A stretch of DNA of 64,000 nt from Siphonodentalium dalli. Its lineage: Eukaryota; Mollusca; Scaphopoda; Gadilida; Siphonodentaliidae. A program made the translations under genes and the position numbers. Where the stretch lies: contig CP136066.1 in the NCBI GenBank assembly GCA_032622095.1, positions 4,055,784 through 4,119,783 on the forward strand, read 5' to 3'. Shown one piece after another: positions 44,520 through 56,345 of this stretch (positions are counted from its first letter, which is position 1; every line of letters begins with the position of its first letter). The notes beneath the pieces were generated by a model that saw only the letters and a program-made list of their open reading frames with translations, searched no databases and was not told the DNA's origin.

Positions 44520-45610
44520 AGAAAACGTTTGCAATTTTAGACAACAATATTGCTAGTGAAGGTGAATATTTCATCCTGGAACTCATGAAATATGATAAAA
44601 ATAGATGTAAAGACACTTCACGAGACCTCATATCTTTGAGTTATAAACATAAAGTCATCTCATAGTGCCAATGTACCCCATAATTTGGTCAGGAGAAATA
44701 TGTATTTCATATTTGACCCTTCATCTATGGTAAAAAATGAATTAAGGGACATGGGAGTGGTGTCCTAGACATTAACCTAGAGCATAAATTGACTCAATTT
44801 TGCAATTTTAGGCAACATTCTTGCCAGGGAAAGTGTATATTTCATGTTGGAACTCATCAAATGTGATAAACATGCATCAAAAGGCACTTACTGAGCTCTG
44901 ATGACTTTGAGTTATGACAACAACGGCATCTCATACTAGATTGTAAGCCATAATTTGGTCAGGAAAAGTGTAAATTTCATATTTTATCCTACATGTGTTT
45001 TAACAATCAATGTAATTACACCCCATCGGTCGCCTAGACACAGCGTAAATGTTCTCAAGTTTTCAACTGTAGGCCACAATGTCGGCAGTGAAGGTAAACA
45101 TTTCATGTTGGAACCCATGAAATGTGATAAAATGGATAAAAAAGACACTTCATGAGTACTTATGACTGAGTTATGAACATAAAGGGACCTCATAGTGTAT
45201 TGTAGGTCATAATTTGGTCAGGAAAATTGTATATTTCATGTCTTAAGCTCCATGTGTTTTAAAAATATATTTAATTACAGCCATTGGGTCCCTAGAGATC
45301 AATCCACAGTCCATATGTAGTCCATATGCAATTTTATTATTACATTCCATGCTGGAACTCATGAAATATGATAAAAATAGATGAAAAGACACTTTCTGAG
45401 GCCTTGGTCAGGAGAAATGTGTATTGTATTTTGACCCTTGATGCGTGGTAGCAATCAATGAAATTACACCCCATGGTATCCTCAGATATGAAGCAACATC
45501 ATAAATGCACTCAGTTTTGGCAATTTAGAAAACATTGTTGATAGGGAAGTTGTACATGTCATGTTGGAACTGGTGAAATGTGATAATAATTGATCAAAAG
45601 ACACTCGATG
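44520..45610 (+). repeat. Tandem repeat of about 265 bp (left arm)
   Basis: Copies begin near 44531, 44802, 45066, 45329 (partial) and 45520. The unit contains TTTCATG(T/C)TGGAACTCATGAAAT, CATAATTTGGTCAGGA and AATTACACCCCAT. Mirror at about 46483-47573. Confidence 0.85.
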
Positions 45611-45878
45611 AGCCCTGATGGGTTTCAATTATGGTCATAAAGGCATCTGATAGTGTCATTATACAACGGGGAAATTTGTGAAGCGCTAACAAAGCGTATC
45701 TACACGGTGTTATACGATCCAAAATGATCCTGATATAAGAAATGCAATCTAGATCATACTCAGTATCTTCGTATCGACTGAATATATCGTTATTCGATGG
45801 TGTTTCCGACATACCTCCGTCTTTACTTTTCTTATGCCTTTGTGAATTGTAGTTCGTCGATAATATATTTCTGCACAA
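45594..45878 (-). CDS. Small ORF in palindrome core, left arm copy
   Basis: Identical mirror of the ORF at 46215-46499. The open frame is 94 codons, but the first ATG is at 45812, giving 72 residues (MSETPSNNDIFSRYEDTEYD..., ending GSSSVF). It reads outward from the palindrome centre. No family is recognised. A donor-like AG/GTATGT overlaps the ATG, so this may instead be an exon end. The last residues fall in the 265-bp repeat. Confidence 0.3.
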   Translation of the reverse strand: MCRNILSTNYNSQRHKKSKDGGMSETPSNNDIFSRYEDTEYDLDCISYIRIILDRITPCRYALLALHKFPRCIMTLSDAFMTIIETHQGSSSVF

Positions 45879-46031
45879 ATGGCACCCGTGTATTGTCTCG
45901 AATCATGGGAAGAACTATCGTCCTTATACCAGCGAAAAGATGAGCGAATATGGTGTGGTATTATAAACTCGCCGCCTTCGTACCTCTATTTATCGTTTAG
46001 AGTTAATGTTCTTAGATAAAAAATTGGCGCG

Positions 46032-46061
46032 CGTGCGGCCCCCCCTCATCCCCACTGCCGC
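46032..46061. other. Loop of the giant palindrome
   Basis: 30 bp, GC-rich, not part of the main stem (the stem closes with GGCGCG/CGCGCC). It contains an offset mini-stem GCGGC (46035-46039) / GCCGC (46057-46061) around a C-run. Confidence 0.9.
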
Positions 46062-49000
46062 CGCGCCAATTTTTTATCTAAGAACATTAACTCTAAACGA
46101 TAAATAGAGGTACGAAGGCGGCGAGTTTATAATACCACACCATATTCGCTCATCTTTTCGCTGGTATAAGGACGATAGTTCTTCCCATGATTCGAGACAA
46201 TACACGGGTGCCATTTGTGCAGAAATATATTATCGACGAACTACAATTCACAAAGGCATAAGAAAAGTAAAGACGGAGGTATGTCGGAAACACCATCGAA
46301 TAACGATATATTCAGTCGATACGAAGATACTGAGTATGATCTAGATTGCATTTCTTATATCAGGATCATTTTGGATCGTATAACACCGTGTAGATACGCT
46401 TTGTTAGCGCTTCACAAATTTCCCCGTTGTATAATGACACTATCAGATGCCTTTATGACCATAATTGAAACCCATCAGGGCTCATCGAGTGTCTTTTGAT
46501 CAATTATTATCACATTTCACCAGTTCCAACATGACATGTACAACTTCCCTATCAACAATGTTTTCTAAATTGCCAAAACTGAGTGCATTTATGATGTTGC
46601 TTCATATCTGAGGATACCATGGGGTGTAATTTCATTGATTGCTACCACGCATCAAGGGTCAAAATACAATACACATTTCTCCTGACCAAGGCCTCAGAAA
46701 GTGTCTTTTCATCTATTTTTATCATATTTCATGAGTTCCAGCATGGAATGTAATAATAAAATTGCATATGGACTACATATGGACTGTGGATTGATCTCTA
46801 GGGACCCAATGGCTGTAATTAAATATATTTTTAAAACACATGGAGCTTAAGACATGAAATATACAATTTTCCTGACCAAATTATGACCTACAATACACTA
46901 TGAGGTCCCTTTATGTTCATAACTCAGTCATAAGTACTCATGAAGTGTCTTTTTATCCATTTTATCACATTTCATGGGTTCCAACATGAAATGTTTACCT
47001 TCACTGCCGACATTGTGGCCTACAGTTGAAAACTTGAGAACATTTACGCTGTGTCTAGGCGACCGATGGGGTGTAATTACATTGATTGTTAAAACACATG
47101 TAGGATAAAATATGAAATTTACACTTTTCCTGACCAAATTATGGCTTACAATCTAGTATGAGATGCCGTTGTTGTCATAACTCAAAGTCATCAGAGCTCA
47201 GTAAGTGCCTTTTGATGCATGTTTATCACATTTGATGAGTTCCAACATGAAATATACACTTTCCCTGGCAAGAATGTTGCCTAAAATTGCAAAATTGAGT
47301 CAATTTATGCTCTAGGTTAATGTCTAGGACACCACTCCCATGTCCCTTAATTCATTTTTTACCATAGATGAAGGGTCAAATATGAAATACATATTTCTCC
47401 TGACCAAATTATGGGGTACATTGGCACTATGAGATGACTTTATGTTCATAACTCAAAGATATGAGGTCTCGTGAAGTGTCTTTACATCTATTTTTATCAT
47501 ATTTCATGAGTTCCAGGATGAAATATTCACCTTCACTAGCAATATTGTTGTCTAAAATTGCAAACGTTTTCTCAAAATATGAGATATTGCGCGAACTGTT
47601 AGTGAGCTAATTGATTTTTGTGTCAAATTTGATCCAACATAGACAAAAACATTCAATAATTATGAAGGACTTACTCGAAAACTTAATTTTTATTGCTTTT
47701 TTTTTTATAAATGTGAGGGTTATTTTCACACTAGCTCTTGGATATTCGTTCTTATGTCATCGTTTTTGTTTCAAAGTATTTGTTTTTTGTTGATAATTGA
47801 CAACCCTGCATTATTTTGATCGAGAATGAAAAACAAAATATTGTATTTTCATGCATTGGTTCGTTATGGTCCTAATATGAAACATTTTAACTCAAATGCT
47901 ATATTATTTCGGTTAAATACAAGCTATGTTAACATTTTTCTAGGAAATATTCATTTCTGCATCATTATATTTGCGATGATGAACACATTCACACATTAGA
48001 CCGAATGGATTCGCACAAAGCCTTCCTTTATTATAAGACTTCGATAGAAATTATATACGTTTTCTCAAATTATAAGATTTTGGTCCAAATTTCATTTAAA
48101 TACTTGATTGTTGCTTCCAACTGTATTTCAAATAGACGAAATATTTCCATTTTATTTAAAACAGACGAAATATTTACAATGCTTATCAAGTAATTACATT
48201 GTTCTTCGATATTAGTTGTTAGATTATGGTTTTCTAACGTTTTATGAAGAGTAGTATTCAAAATTATATATTCCTTTTTTTTTCTGTCAGTGTAAAGAGG
48301 CAACATTCTGCATATGCACATCTTAAAGAGTGCTTATATACTTTAACATTAAAGTATACATCATAACCCACATATTTGAACACATTACATTCGTGCATAT
48401 AATGGCATATTGATAAGACACACCGGACCACCATAGAGCTTATAGCGTATGTGGAACTGAATAGTTAACTATAGTAGAGGGCTTTTTTACTTGATTTAAC
48501 AGTGAAAAGGGCACTTAATGTACATCATAATATAACGCACTAATATGTATTGGATTTGCTTTAAGAAACACGGACGTATACATAAATCAGATACGCATAC
48601 TTAGAACACATTCACTTCGTGTATATACTGAAGTATACCACGTATATAGTCCACAAAGACATAGCCCTGCATGTGAAAACTCAGTTTAACTATACATTAA
48701 AGAGCGTTTATACGTGATTTACCTGTGAAAATGGAAATTTTTATACATCATATCACATAGAGGTACCGTACTTGCTTTAAGAATATGGACAGGTATAGGC
48801 ACAATCATAACAACAATGGAGACCAGCGTTCTTACACAGAAATCAGTAATTTATGCACTAAAATGGTAACAACAATGAAAAATATACACTCTGTGAACTG
48901 CCATAGACATCAGAACTATTAAGAATTTATGAGTTGTCTCGCTTGTTTAGTTGCGATACATGATGCAATAATTTGAGTTACCAACAATAAAACAGTATTG

Positions 49001-52000
49001 ACGCTATATATTATCCATATACCGACGGTTTTAGATTATATTTCTACTAATAATGCTATTAAATGAACGACAATTAAGAGAAATGAACTATGAATGCATA
49101 TATGAAGTCAATATGTATACACGCGTCCACATAGCAGGCCCTTTCCAGACCAATGTTTGATACCCCCGTATAAAATAGAGCGTTTTGAGAAGAATATGTG
49201 AAATTAATATGCACATGTGTTCACATAGTAGGTCTTATCGTCATATGAAACTGCCACGTAGTACATGCTTTGTTTCCTCTGTATAACAGACTAAATGTAT
49301 AGGATGTACAATACATATAATTGGTGAAAAGAATACATGAAGTATTTATGCATTAGTCTACACCATATGGGCTCTTTATTGTCTCCATGTAATGGAGATT
49401 TTAGACTAAATTTCTTCTAATAATGCTATAAATGAACGATAATAAAGAGAAATGAACGATTAAAGAATACATCAAGTAAATATGTATACACGCATCCACA
49501 TAGTAGGTCTTTTCCAGACCAATGTTTTGATGCCTCTGTATTAACAGAGAGCTTGGCGTATATATGAATGAACGGTAAGGAATATGTGAAATTAATATAG
49601 ACATGTGTTCGCATAGTAGCCCTATCGGGGGCATGTTTCCTTAAATGGTAGCAATAATGAAAATTTACACTGTGTATTACAAACCACTCAAGGCTTCAAA
49701 AATATTACTAATTTTTGTGTTGTGATCAGTTGTCTCGCTTGTTTAGCTGCGATACATGATTCAATAATTTCATTTACCGCCAATAAAGCAGTATTGACTG
49801 GTATTGACGCATTATTTTCTCAATATAACGGCGAGTTTAGATTCCTACTAATAATGCTATAAATTAACGACAATAAAGAGAAATCAAAGATTAAAGAGTA
49901 CATCGAATAAATGTGTATACACGCGTTCCGCTCGTATGCCTTTTCCAGACCAATGGTTGATAACCCCCTACATAATAGAGCGTTTTGATAAGAACATGTG
50001 TCCACATAGTAGGCCTTTCGTGACATGAGACTGCCACTTGGTACAGACTGTCACTTGGTACATGCTTTGTTTACTCTGTATAACAGCCTATCTTGATGGG
50101 AGTTATAATACATATAATTGATGAAAATAATGCATGAAGTAAGTATTTATACACTAGTCTACATAATATGGGCTCTTTAGTTTCTCCATTTAATGGAGAT
50201 TTTAGAGTAATAATATGAATGAACTATGACTAGAATACATCGAAGAACCAGACACCAATGCCATACTCCTACCATCCATGGAGCAAGTAATATACATGAT
50301 ATAAGACATAAAATACAACAGACAGTATCGTGTGCAACCGCTAAGGTATCATATGAATGAACCGTCATACACAATGATGTTACAACCAAAACTGCCTTAT
50401 GGACGAAATACTGGAACTGATTATACATTTGATACACGACATGTCATTCCACTTTATACATGGTCAGTTAGATATCTTGCGAAAGTGACGTGCACCTTTG
50501 AGGTATGTGACCAAAATGTGTTGTATTGTATTCTATATGACCATTTCTGCAGTAAATAACGACACATCATTACTAGTGGGACTATGTGTGAAGCTCTTTG
50601 AATTAAATGAGCTTACTATGGTGGACATGTTTAACCAGATACGTTCTTCAAATAATGTTGGGATTTAAATTGAAGCTTAATTAGCCCTTCAAGCTTTCCA
50701 AATCAAGGTTATGGCGTGAAACAACCTGGAGAGAAAGATTTTATTTAGTTTCTAATGTGGGTTCAAATAGAAACACATGGCGAAGGCCATGATTCGAGCC
50801 TGTATGGCGCTTCATAGCCCAATAAAGGCGCGCCGATGGGTGTGGTTAACTTTAATATGTCATGTGTAGACCAGAAGCCACGAGGAACCCATTGCTGTCC
50901 ATGTCTGTACCCCATATATACTGCTATATGCAGTCGACCTACCTAGGACCTCAGTTTCTCCTTTCCTGTGTGGCTATTCCAAACCCATTTAGTGCAATGC
51001 GTTTGAAAATATACAGAGCGTTATTAAGAAGGATCGCTGATGCGTATAATATAACCAATATTTAGTCAAAATTTTAAGAAAACCCATTATTGAAACATTG
51101 CGTTTGATAGTGTTGGGATTTGACCATATAATGGTTATCAGTGAAGTGATGACATGTGCACTAAATGACCTCAGTCAGTAAAGGCTAGTTCAGACCATAT
51201 GAGAACCACACTCACCACCCATGCCTATACCCAAACAAACACCATGGCGACAGCGAAACACTACGAAGCTTCTCCCCACACGGACACTGTTGTCTTCAAT
51301 GGATAATTTCTGATCCCATGTTGAGACCAAATTTCAGCCAAAGGGAACCCGTGGTTTCTGAGAAAATTATATTACAATTATGTACGGATGACGGACGAAG
51401 AGTGATTGGTTTTAGTTTCCACACAGATGTGTACCAACACGTTTTGAGACTGATATAGATGAAGTGTCCCTTTTATTATTGTTACGATGTGAAGTTGGCT
51501 AGTTCATACCCGTAGTATCAGTTTCACTGGCCAGTGTCACTTAGAAACAATATTACGGATCATTGTCACATACAAAGGTCTTCAAAGGGAAGTCTATAAT
51601 ATGAGTAATATTTTCGCGGGCTTTTAAAGTTGTATATATATATATATATATAATAGGTGTGGCTTCACATTAGCAAAGATGTCCCAAAGGAACATGCACA
51701 CCATGAACGGAGGAAATATTAATAATCAAGGATGTATTCTCAATACAGGGGGAGGGGGTAATTTAATTTGTTACAGTCAATGGAGCGATTAGGAATGAAT
51801 AAATTATGGAAAACAAGATGTGAAGAGGCCTATATGACATATGTAGAGCGTGCTACCTATATGACATCTGTAGAGCGTGCTAACGGATTTAGTCATAGAA
51901 AGAGTAATATCCAAGATGGATGCTTCGTTCAAATTCTATAGAGCCCATCTGGAGGTGCTACTAAACAAGGAATTTTTACAAAAACTTGGAGATGAAAGTG

Positions 52001-53239
52001 GATATTCGAAAATTATGAGGGATTAGAAGTTGTAAGAAAAAGAAGAGCGAATAAAAACAGGAAGTGGTAGATAAAAAAGAGGGATAAAAAAAAAAAGATA
52101 ACAAAGAAAATTATGAATAAATAGAGGATATCCACCCTTTTTCAGTGGATATGGGTTATATCTCATGAGTCATGACAAAACATTGAATTTCCACGATATG
52201 ATCAAATAATAAGCATGTGATACAACGCTTAGCCGATGGGTGTGGAGTCAGCCGGTAGGTTTCACGAGGGATTGCGTCAGATTCCAATGACTCAGGCGTT
52301 GCGCCGGAAGTAGGGATTGCGCCAGATTCGAATGACTCAGGCATTGCGCCAGAAGTAGGGATTGCGTCAGATTCGAATGACAGGCATTGCAGGAGGCATA
52401 GTTTCTTATGGGCTGGATCTTATTCTAGGGTTTAGGAGACGTGTGTAGACCACTCAATATCCCCTCAGGTGTAGTGTGGAACCCTCAGAAGTGGCAGTGG
52501 GTTAGATATATTAAAAGACCGTTAATTTTAATTTAATTTTAAAATATTTTTGAATTTTAGAAAAAGTTGAAGTTTTTTAAGTTTTTCATATTTTTTTAAT
52601 TTATGAATTTTTTTTTAAGTTTTTCATTTTTGTTTCTTTTTGAAAAGTTTTTTAAGTTTTTTGAAGTTTTTAAAGTTTTTTGAAGTTTTTAAAGTTTTTT
52701 GAAATTTTTTGAGATTTTGGAAATTTGAGAAATTTTTGAAGTTTTTGAAACTTTTGAAGTTTTTGAAATTTTTGAAGTTTTTGAAATTTTTGAAGTTTTG
52801 AATTTTTTGAAGTTTTCAATGCGAGTGTCACTTTAACATTATCCCACAGTGTGCACCATGTGTTACTTTAACATTCATCCATAGTGAGTGTCACTTTAAT
52901 AATCATCCCCAGTGAGAGCCTAGTGTCCCTTCAAGACTGAAGCTACCCCAACGAGATCATCACGTGATATACATGTAGATAATATTCCGTTCATTATACG
53001 ATGGTGGACCGAAAGCGGTGCCCTACATATCATCTAGCACCTGACCTCAAATAGGTCATGACATATGATGACCTAGGATTATGTAAATTAGCGAGAAAGT
53101 AGGTCATGACCTATGATGACCTAGGTCAAACTGCCTAGACTGAGTACTGCGGAGAATATAGGTCAAACTCCAACGGTAGTACTGCAGAGAATGTAGGTCA
53201 ACCTGTCTAGACTGACACCAACTGGGGTCGGTATCATCA
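46062..53239 (-). repeat. Right arm of giant palindrome
   Basis: 7,178-bp reverse complement of 38855-46031 with the same internal repeat families in mirror order: 265-bp units 46483-47573, 230-bp units 48333-48783, 390-bp units 49033-50033, TA tract about 51632-51654, 42-bp units 52258-52374, A/T minisatellite 52530-52830, sub-terminal AGGTCA words 53039-53218. Confidence 0.93.
46215..46499 (+). CDS. Small ORF in palindrome core, right arm copy
   Basis: Open frame of 94 codons; first ATG at 46281 gives 72 residues. The N-terminus is acidic/Ser-rich and the C-terminal half mildly hydrophobic (CISYIRIILDRITP, FMTIIETHQG). It is the only single-copy-looking coding candidate within each arm. 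A TATA-like TTTATAATA lies at about 46125-46134, upstream and outward of the loop, so divergent transcription from the centre is conceivable. Unknown family; it could be non-coding. Confidence 0.3.
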   Translation: MCRNILSTNYNSQRHKKSKDGGMSETPSNNDIFSRYEDTEYDLDCISYIRIILDRITPCRYALLALHKFPRCIMTLSDAFMTIIETHQGSSSVF

Positions 53240-53245
53240 GCTGTT
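53240..53245 (+). repeat. Target site duplication, right
   Basis: GCTGTT directly after the palindrome end GGTATCATCA; identical to 38849-38854. Confidence 0.9.
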
Positions 53246-54810
53246 GGTTCATAGTAAGAGTTGGATGGTTTAGAGTCTTGCGTTTTCGAGTGCATGTCAA
53301 TACCTCTGTCTTAAGTTCTTTGAATTTAACAAGCCATATATAGGACATTATTCAAGTCGTTTAATATCCCGCAGCATCATAATTGCCCCAGTGTTAGTGT
53401 CATCAGTTGTCAGTGCAATCGAAGTGTCGCCGGCAAAAAGACAAATATTACATGTCATGTTGTCAACAATGTCGTTAATAAAAACAATAAATAGGATAGG
53501 ACCCAATACAGACCCTTGGGGCTATCAAGCAGTTATTTCCCCAACGTTGATAGGTCTGATCGTAGTACTACACGCTGTTGGCGATCGGACAGGTATGATT
53601 TTAACCAACGGAGCATGTTATCGCGAATTCCTATTGCATGAAGTTTAAAAAGAAGACCCTCGTGCCAGACTTTATCAAACGCTTTACTTATGTCAAAAAA
53701 TACTAATCGAATGTCGCGCCCTTCGTCCAAAGATTTACTAATTTTGTCAAATATGTCACAAAGCTGATAGGCAGTATGTTGAATCTGCTGGAACAAACCC
53801 AGACTGACGTTTGGTTAGAATATTATTCGATTGAAGATATGCCATAAGGTGTTTGGCGACGCATTGTTCAAATAACTTGCTTAGACAGCTTAGAAGTGAG
53901 ATTGGTCGGTAAATTCGCCGGATTGGTTCGGTCCCCTTTTTATGTATTGGTACAACGTTTGCGCATTTCCATTGCGGAGGAAAGTGTGATTCTCGGATGG
54001 GTTCATCCAATCGGGCTCGTCTTGCTTGCAGCTGATAAATTTGCGGGGAATATGTTTATGCATAAGCTCAGTTAGTTTTTGCGTCAGAGTGCCACATAGA
54101 TCCTCAAGTGGTAAGTGTGCATTTGTTATGTACTTTCGGTCTAGTTGTTTCACTAGTTTCAATTTCACGTAAAACCGGGACGTGGTAGCGAACTAAGTCA
54201 CAAAAGAAGGGTTCTAATGTTCCACTTTCCTTTCGTGTGCAGTTACCGTTGATCAATACAATATCTATGAGTGTTTCTGATAATTCGGTAATATTTGTCG
54301 AGTCATCTATAACTTGATGAAGGGAGAAATATGTTGAGATGGAGGACACTTTTGAATTGGCTGGATTAAACTGATTTTCATTCAAATCTCCACGTATGGT
54401 TATTCTACGGGATGGATTGGCATTTACTACATCTCCAATATTCCCCCCGATTTCGCCCAGCATTGTACATTTGGTGGGTGATAAAAGGTACCGACTGTAA
54501 AGTTTTTTCCATTCAATAGAATTTTGATCCAGAAAATTGTATAAATTACTTCTTTCCATGTCATTTCTACGTTTAAATGCTATATTGTTCTTGACATAGA
54601 CAATAACACCGCCCTTGCTGTATCGGTATGAACTCTATCTCTACGTTCAGGTTTGTGGAAACCAGGTATCAGCAAATCGTTTTGTTCATTTTGTGTACTA
54701 AGCCATGACTCTGTAAAACCACACACGTCATAGTTTTGGATTTCGGTGGAAAGAACATCAAGTTTCGGGAAAATACTCTGCACATTCAAGTGGAACACTG
54801 ATAGTTCTCC

Positions 54811-54849
54811 GTCTGTTCCAGTTCCGGTGTTAAGCAAAATATCGCCGGA
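54811..54849 (-). other. Degenerate 2A-like peptide motif
   Basis: Encodes GDILLNTGTGTDG just before the endonuclease domain. The active 2A consensus is D-x-E-x-N-P-G-P; here Glu is Leu and both Pro are Thr. Active 2A-like sequences at this position are known from APE-type LINEs of several invertebrates. This copy should not cause ribosome skipping. Confidence 0.5.
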
Positions 54850-55146
54850 AATTAATAGCAATTGTCTGAGCCGCGCGGGTGTTGTGGCAAGAGCCTTAGG
54901 AGCGGACCTTGGTACACTAGTTTTATTACATAGGACGTGATTCATGAACTTTTGGTCGGAGTTCACGATTGAAAGTATGAGTAGTAATCTAATGAGCTTG
55001 AGTTGGTTTGTTCCATTCATAGCCAAGTTTACGTAATAAAGTAGAAGTTTGGACGTATACGGGTCACATCGCTCTTTACGTTTCGCATATCGCGTGCGAT
55101 TATAGAATGTGCCTACCCTTGAGCGGTAATAGTTATCCTGGATCAT

Positions 55147-55605
55147 ATCGATGATAATTTATGGTGCTAGGTAATGTGTAGGTAAGCTTTTTCATTTGAT
55201 CATAGTTCCATCGGCACGACATTGGCTCAGTTGCAGGCTCATAGCTGAAGATACATAGGGACAATTAATTGTGAAGTAAGAGAGTAATACATATTAATAT
55301 GTGGATATAAGATAAAAAAAGTAAATGAAAAAACATATTCATGACATAATGTAACAAAACAGTTCTTAAAGAAGGAAGTACAACTTATATGGAGATGTTC
55401 ATTGGTCACTTTGTTATAAGACGAGCAGGGATGGATCCAGGGATTTTTTGGGGACACCTGTTTTTGGACCATGATATGCCGAAGGCATATCCCAAGGGCC
55501 GTAGGACCGATATGGCGGTAGGTACGGGGGGACGCCCCCTCCCTTATGTGCAGCATTAAAGATCCCGCATAAGAAAATGCACTGGCATACAAGGTCAAGA
55601 TAAAG
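55147..55605. other. Non-coding, nothing recognised
   Basis: May hold the LINE 5' UTR. No further feature is supported. Confidence 0.45.
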
Positions 55606-55680
55606 GCCAATGTATTATCTTATATATGCAAGGCTCCCTAGATGGGAGACTCTCATTTATATTAGAGAATGCAATGGCAC
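55606..55680. repeat. Degenerate copy of the 25885-26265 hairpin family
   Basis: GGCCAATGTATTATCTTATATATGC... pairs imperfectly with ...ATTAGAGAATGCAATGGCACAGG. It shares stem words and the flanking CACAGG with the nested palindrome at 25885-26265. Confidence 0.7.
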
Positions 55681-56345
55681 AGGATTTTTGCAAAATTTCA
55701 AGAAGCCCCAGTCATTAAAGGGTTAAAATATTTCTCACTGGACACATAATTAAGCAAATAAAGGCTCTATATCAACTGTATATTGATGATTTGCATTGCA
55801 TGTTGTTGAATTATAATGGAAGATTACCTTCAAAATATAGAAAATTCAGCTTTAATAAAACTATCCACTTGCAATTTGGGGACATTTAGGCCACCAGACT
55901 TTGGGCGCCCAAACCTGTAACAGGTATCAAAAGAGCCCTGGATCCTTCCCTGAAGACGAGGCTAGGTTTCGTCGGATCGTGGGTATGGGATATAGAGAAT
56001 AATCATTTGTCTCGAAAACTACGCCAAATAACTCACGAGAGGCGAGAGACGTCGGTAAGAAATAACTCACGAGAGGCGAGGGACGTCGGTAAGAAACGAG
56101 TGCACGTTAAAACTAGCGCACGATTTTCTTACCTAAACGTCTCCCACCTCGAGCAAGTCACCCAACGCAATTCCCGAAACCAACTGATTACTCTATCTAT
56201 TACACTTCAGCATTTGGTTCGCCAAATATGATTAGAACACACATAATTAGTGCACGAAAGTCGCGACGTAGAGAAAGATTAACCACCGAAATTCCAGTCA
56301 AGACCAGTAAGCGAGGTAACGTCAATGACGTCACGAGAAATGATA
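55681..56345. other. Non-coding; short tandem duplication
   Basis: Two copies of AACTCACGAGAGGCGAG(A/G)GACGTCGGTAAGAAA lie at about 56029-56095. No gene. A CRE-like TGACGTCA is at about 56325-56332. Confidence 0.55.

Larger units (their letters stand above)
38855..46031 (+). repeat. Left arm of giant palindrome
   Basis: 7,177 bp. From outside in: sub-terminal GACCTA/AGGTCA words (38875-39050), A/T minisatellite (39263-39560), 42-bp repeats (39719-39835), a TA microsatellite (40438-40460), unique sequence, roughly 390-bp repeats (42060-43060), roughly 230-bp repeats (43310-43760), roughly 265-bp repeats (44520-45610), and a single-copy core with a small ORF (45594-45878). Confidence 0.93.
38855..53239. 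mobile_element. Giant Foldback-type element (14.4-kb palindrome)
   Basis: A 14,385-bp insertion made of two inverted arms, 38855-46031 and 46062-53239, around a 30-bp loop. Positions pair with a constant sum of 92093 from about 39749 inward; one net base differs in the outer A/T-rich minisatellite. I found roughly ten mismatches by eye (for example 41342/50751, 41593/50500, 42159/49934, 42162/49931), so identity is above 99%. Ends are TGATGATACC...GGTATCATCA, flanked by GCTGTT. The arms consist largely of direct tandem repeats, as in Foldback elements of fly and sea urchin. No transposase is recognisable. Polintons and IS3EU also make 6-bp duplications, but the ends do not match the AG...CT of Polintons. 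The superfamily is unknown. Confidence 0.9.
53240..55146 (-). mobile_element. LINE, 5' portion of the split copy (endonuclease and RT)
   Basis: Minus strand, broken into several frames. ORF2 start ATG at 55146. A decayed 2A-like motif GDILLNTGT (about 54820-54849) precedes an AP-endonuclease domain with HLNVQSI, FTESWL (54580 onward), GDLNENQ, LIDIVLIN and HVPVL (54104-54559). A linker and RT follow: PIHKKGTEP, YRPISLL (53756-54010), then FFDISKAFDKVWHEG (53533-53796). The RT active site reads FAGD (53426-53437) where FADD is required, so it is dead. The 3' continuation is at 38556-38854, beyond the palindrome. The GDIxxN-endonuclease layout is typical of CR1/L2-like elements. Confidence 0.88.

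Noticed and set aside
38855-53239. Palindrome as an assembly or library fold-back artefact
   Set aside because: The two outer flanks are different halves of one LINE, both abut the same 6-bp GCTGTT, and the arms differ at several positions. Raw reads should still be checked.
38855-53239. Polinton/Maverick with long TIRs
   Set aside because: The 6-bp duplication fits, but the ends are TGATGATACC and not AG...CT, and no integrase, polymerase B or capsid gene is present.
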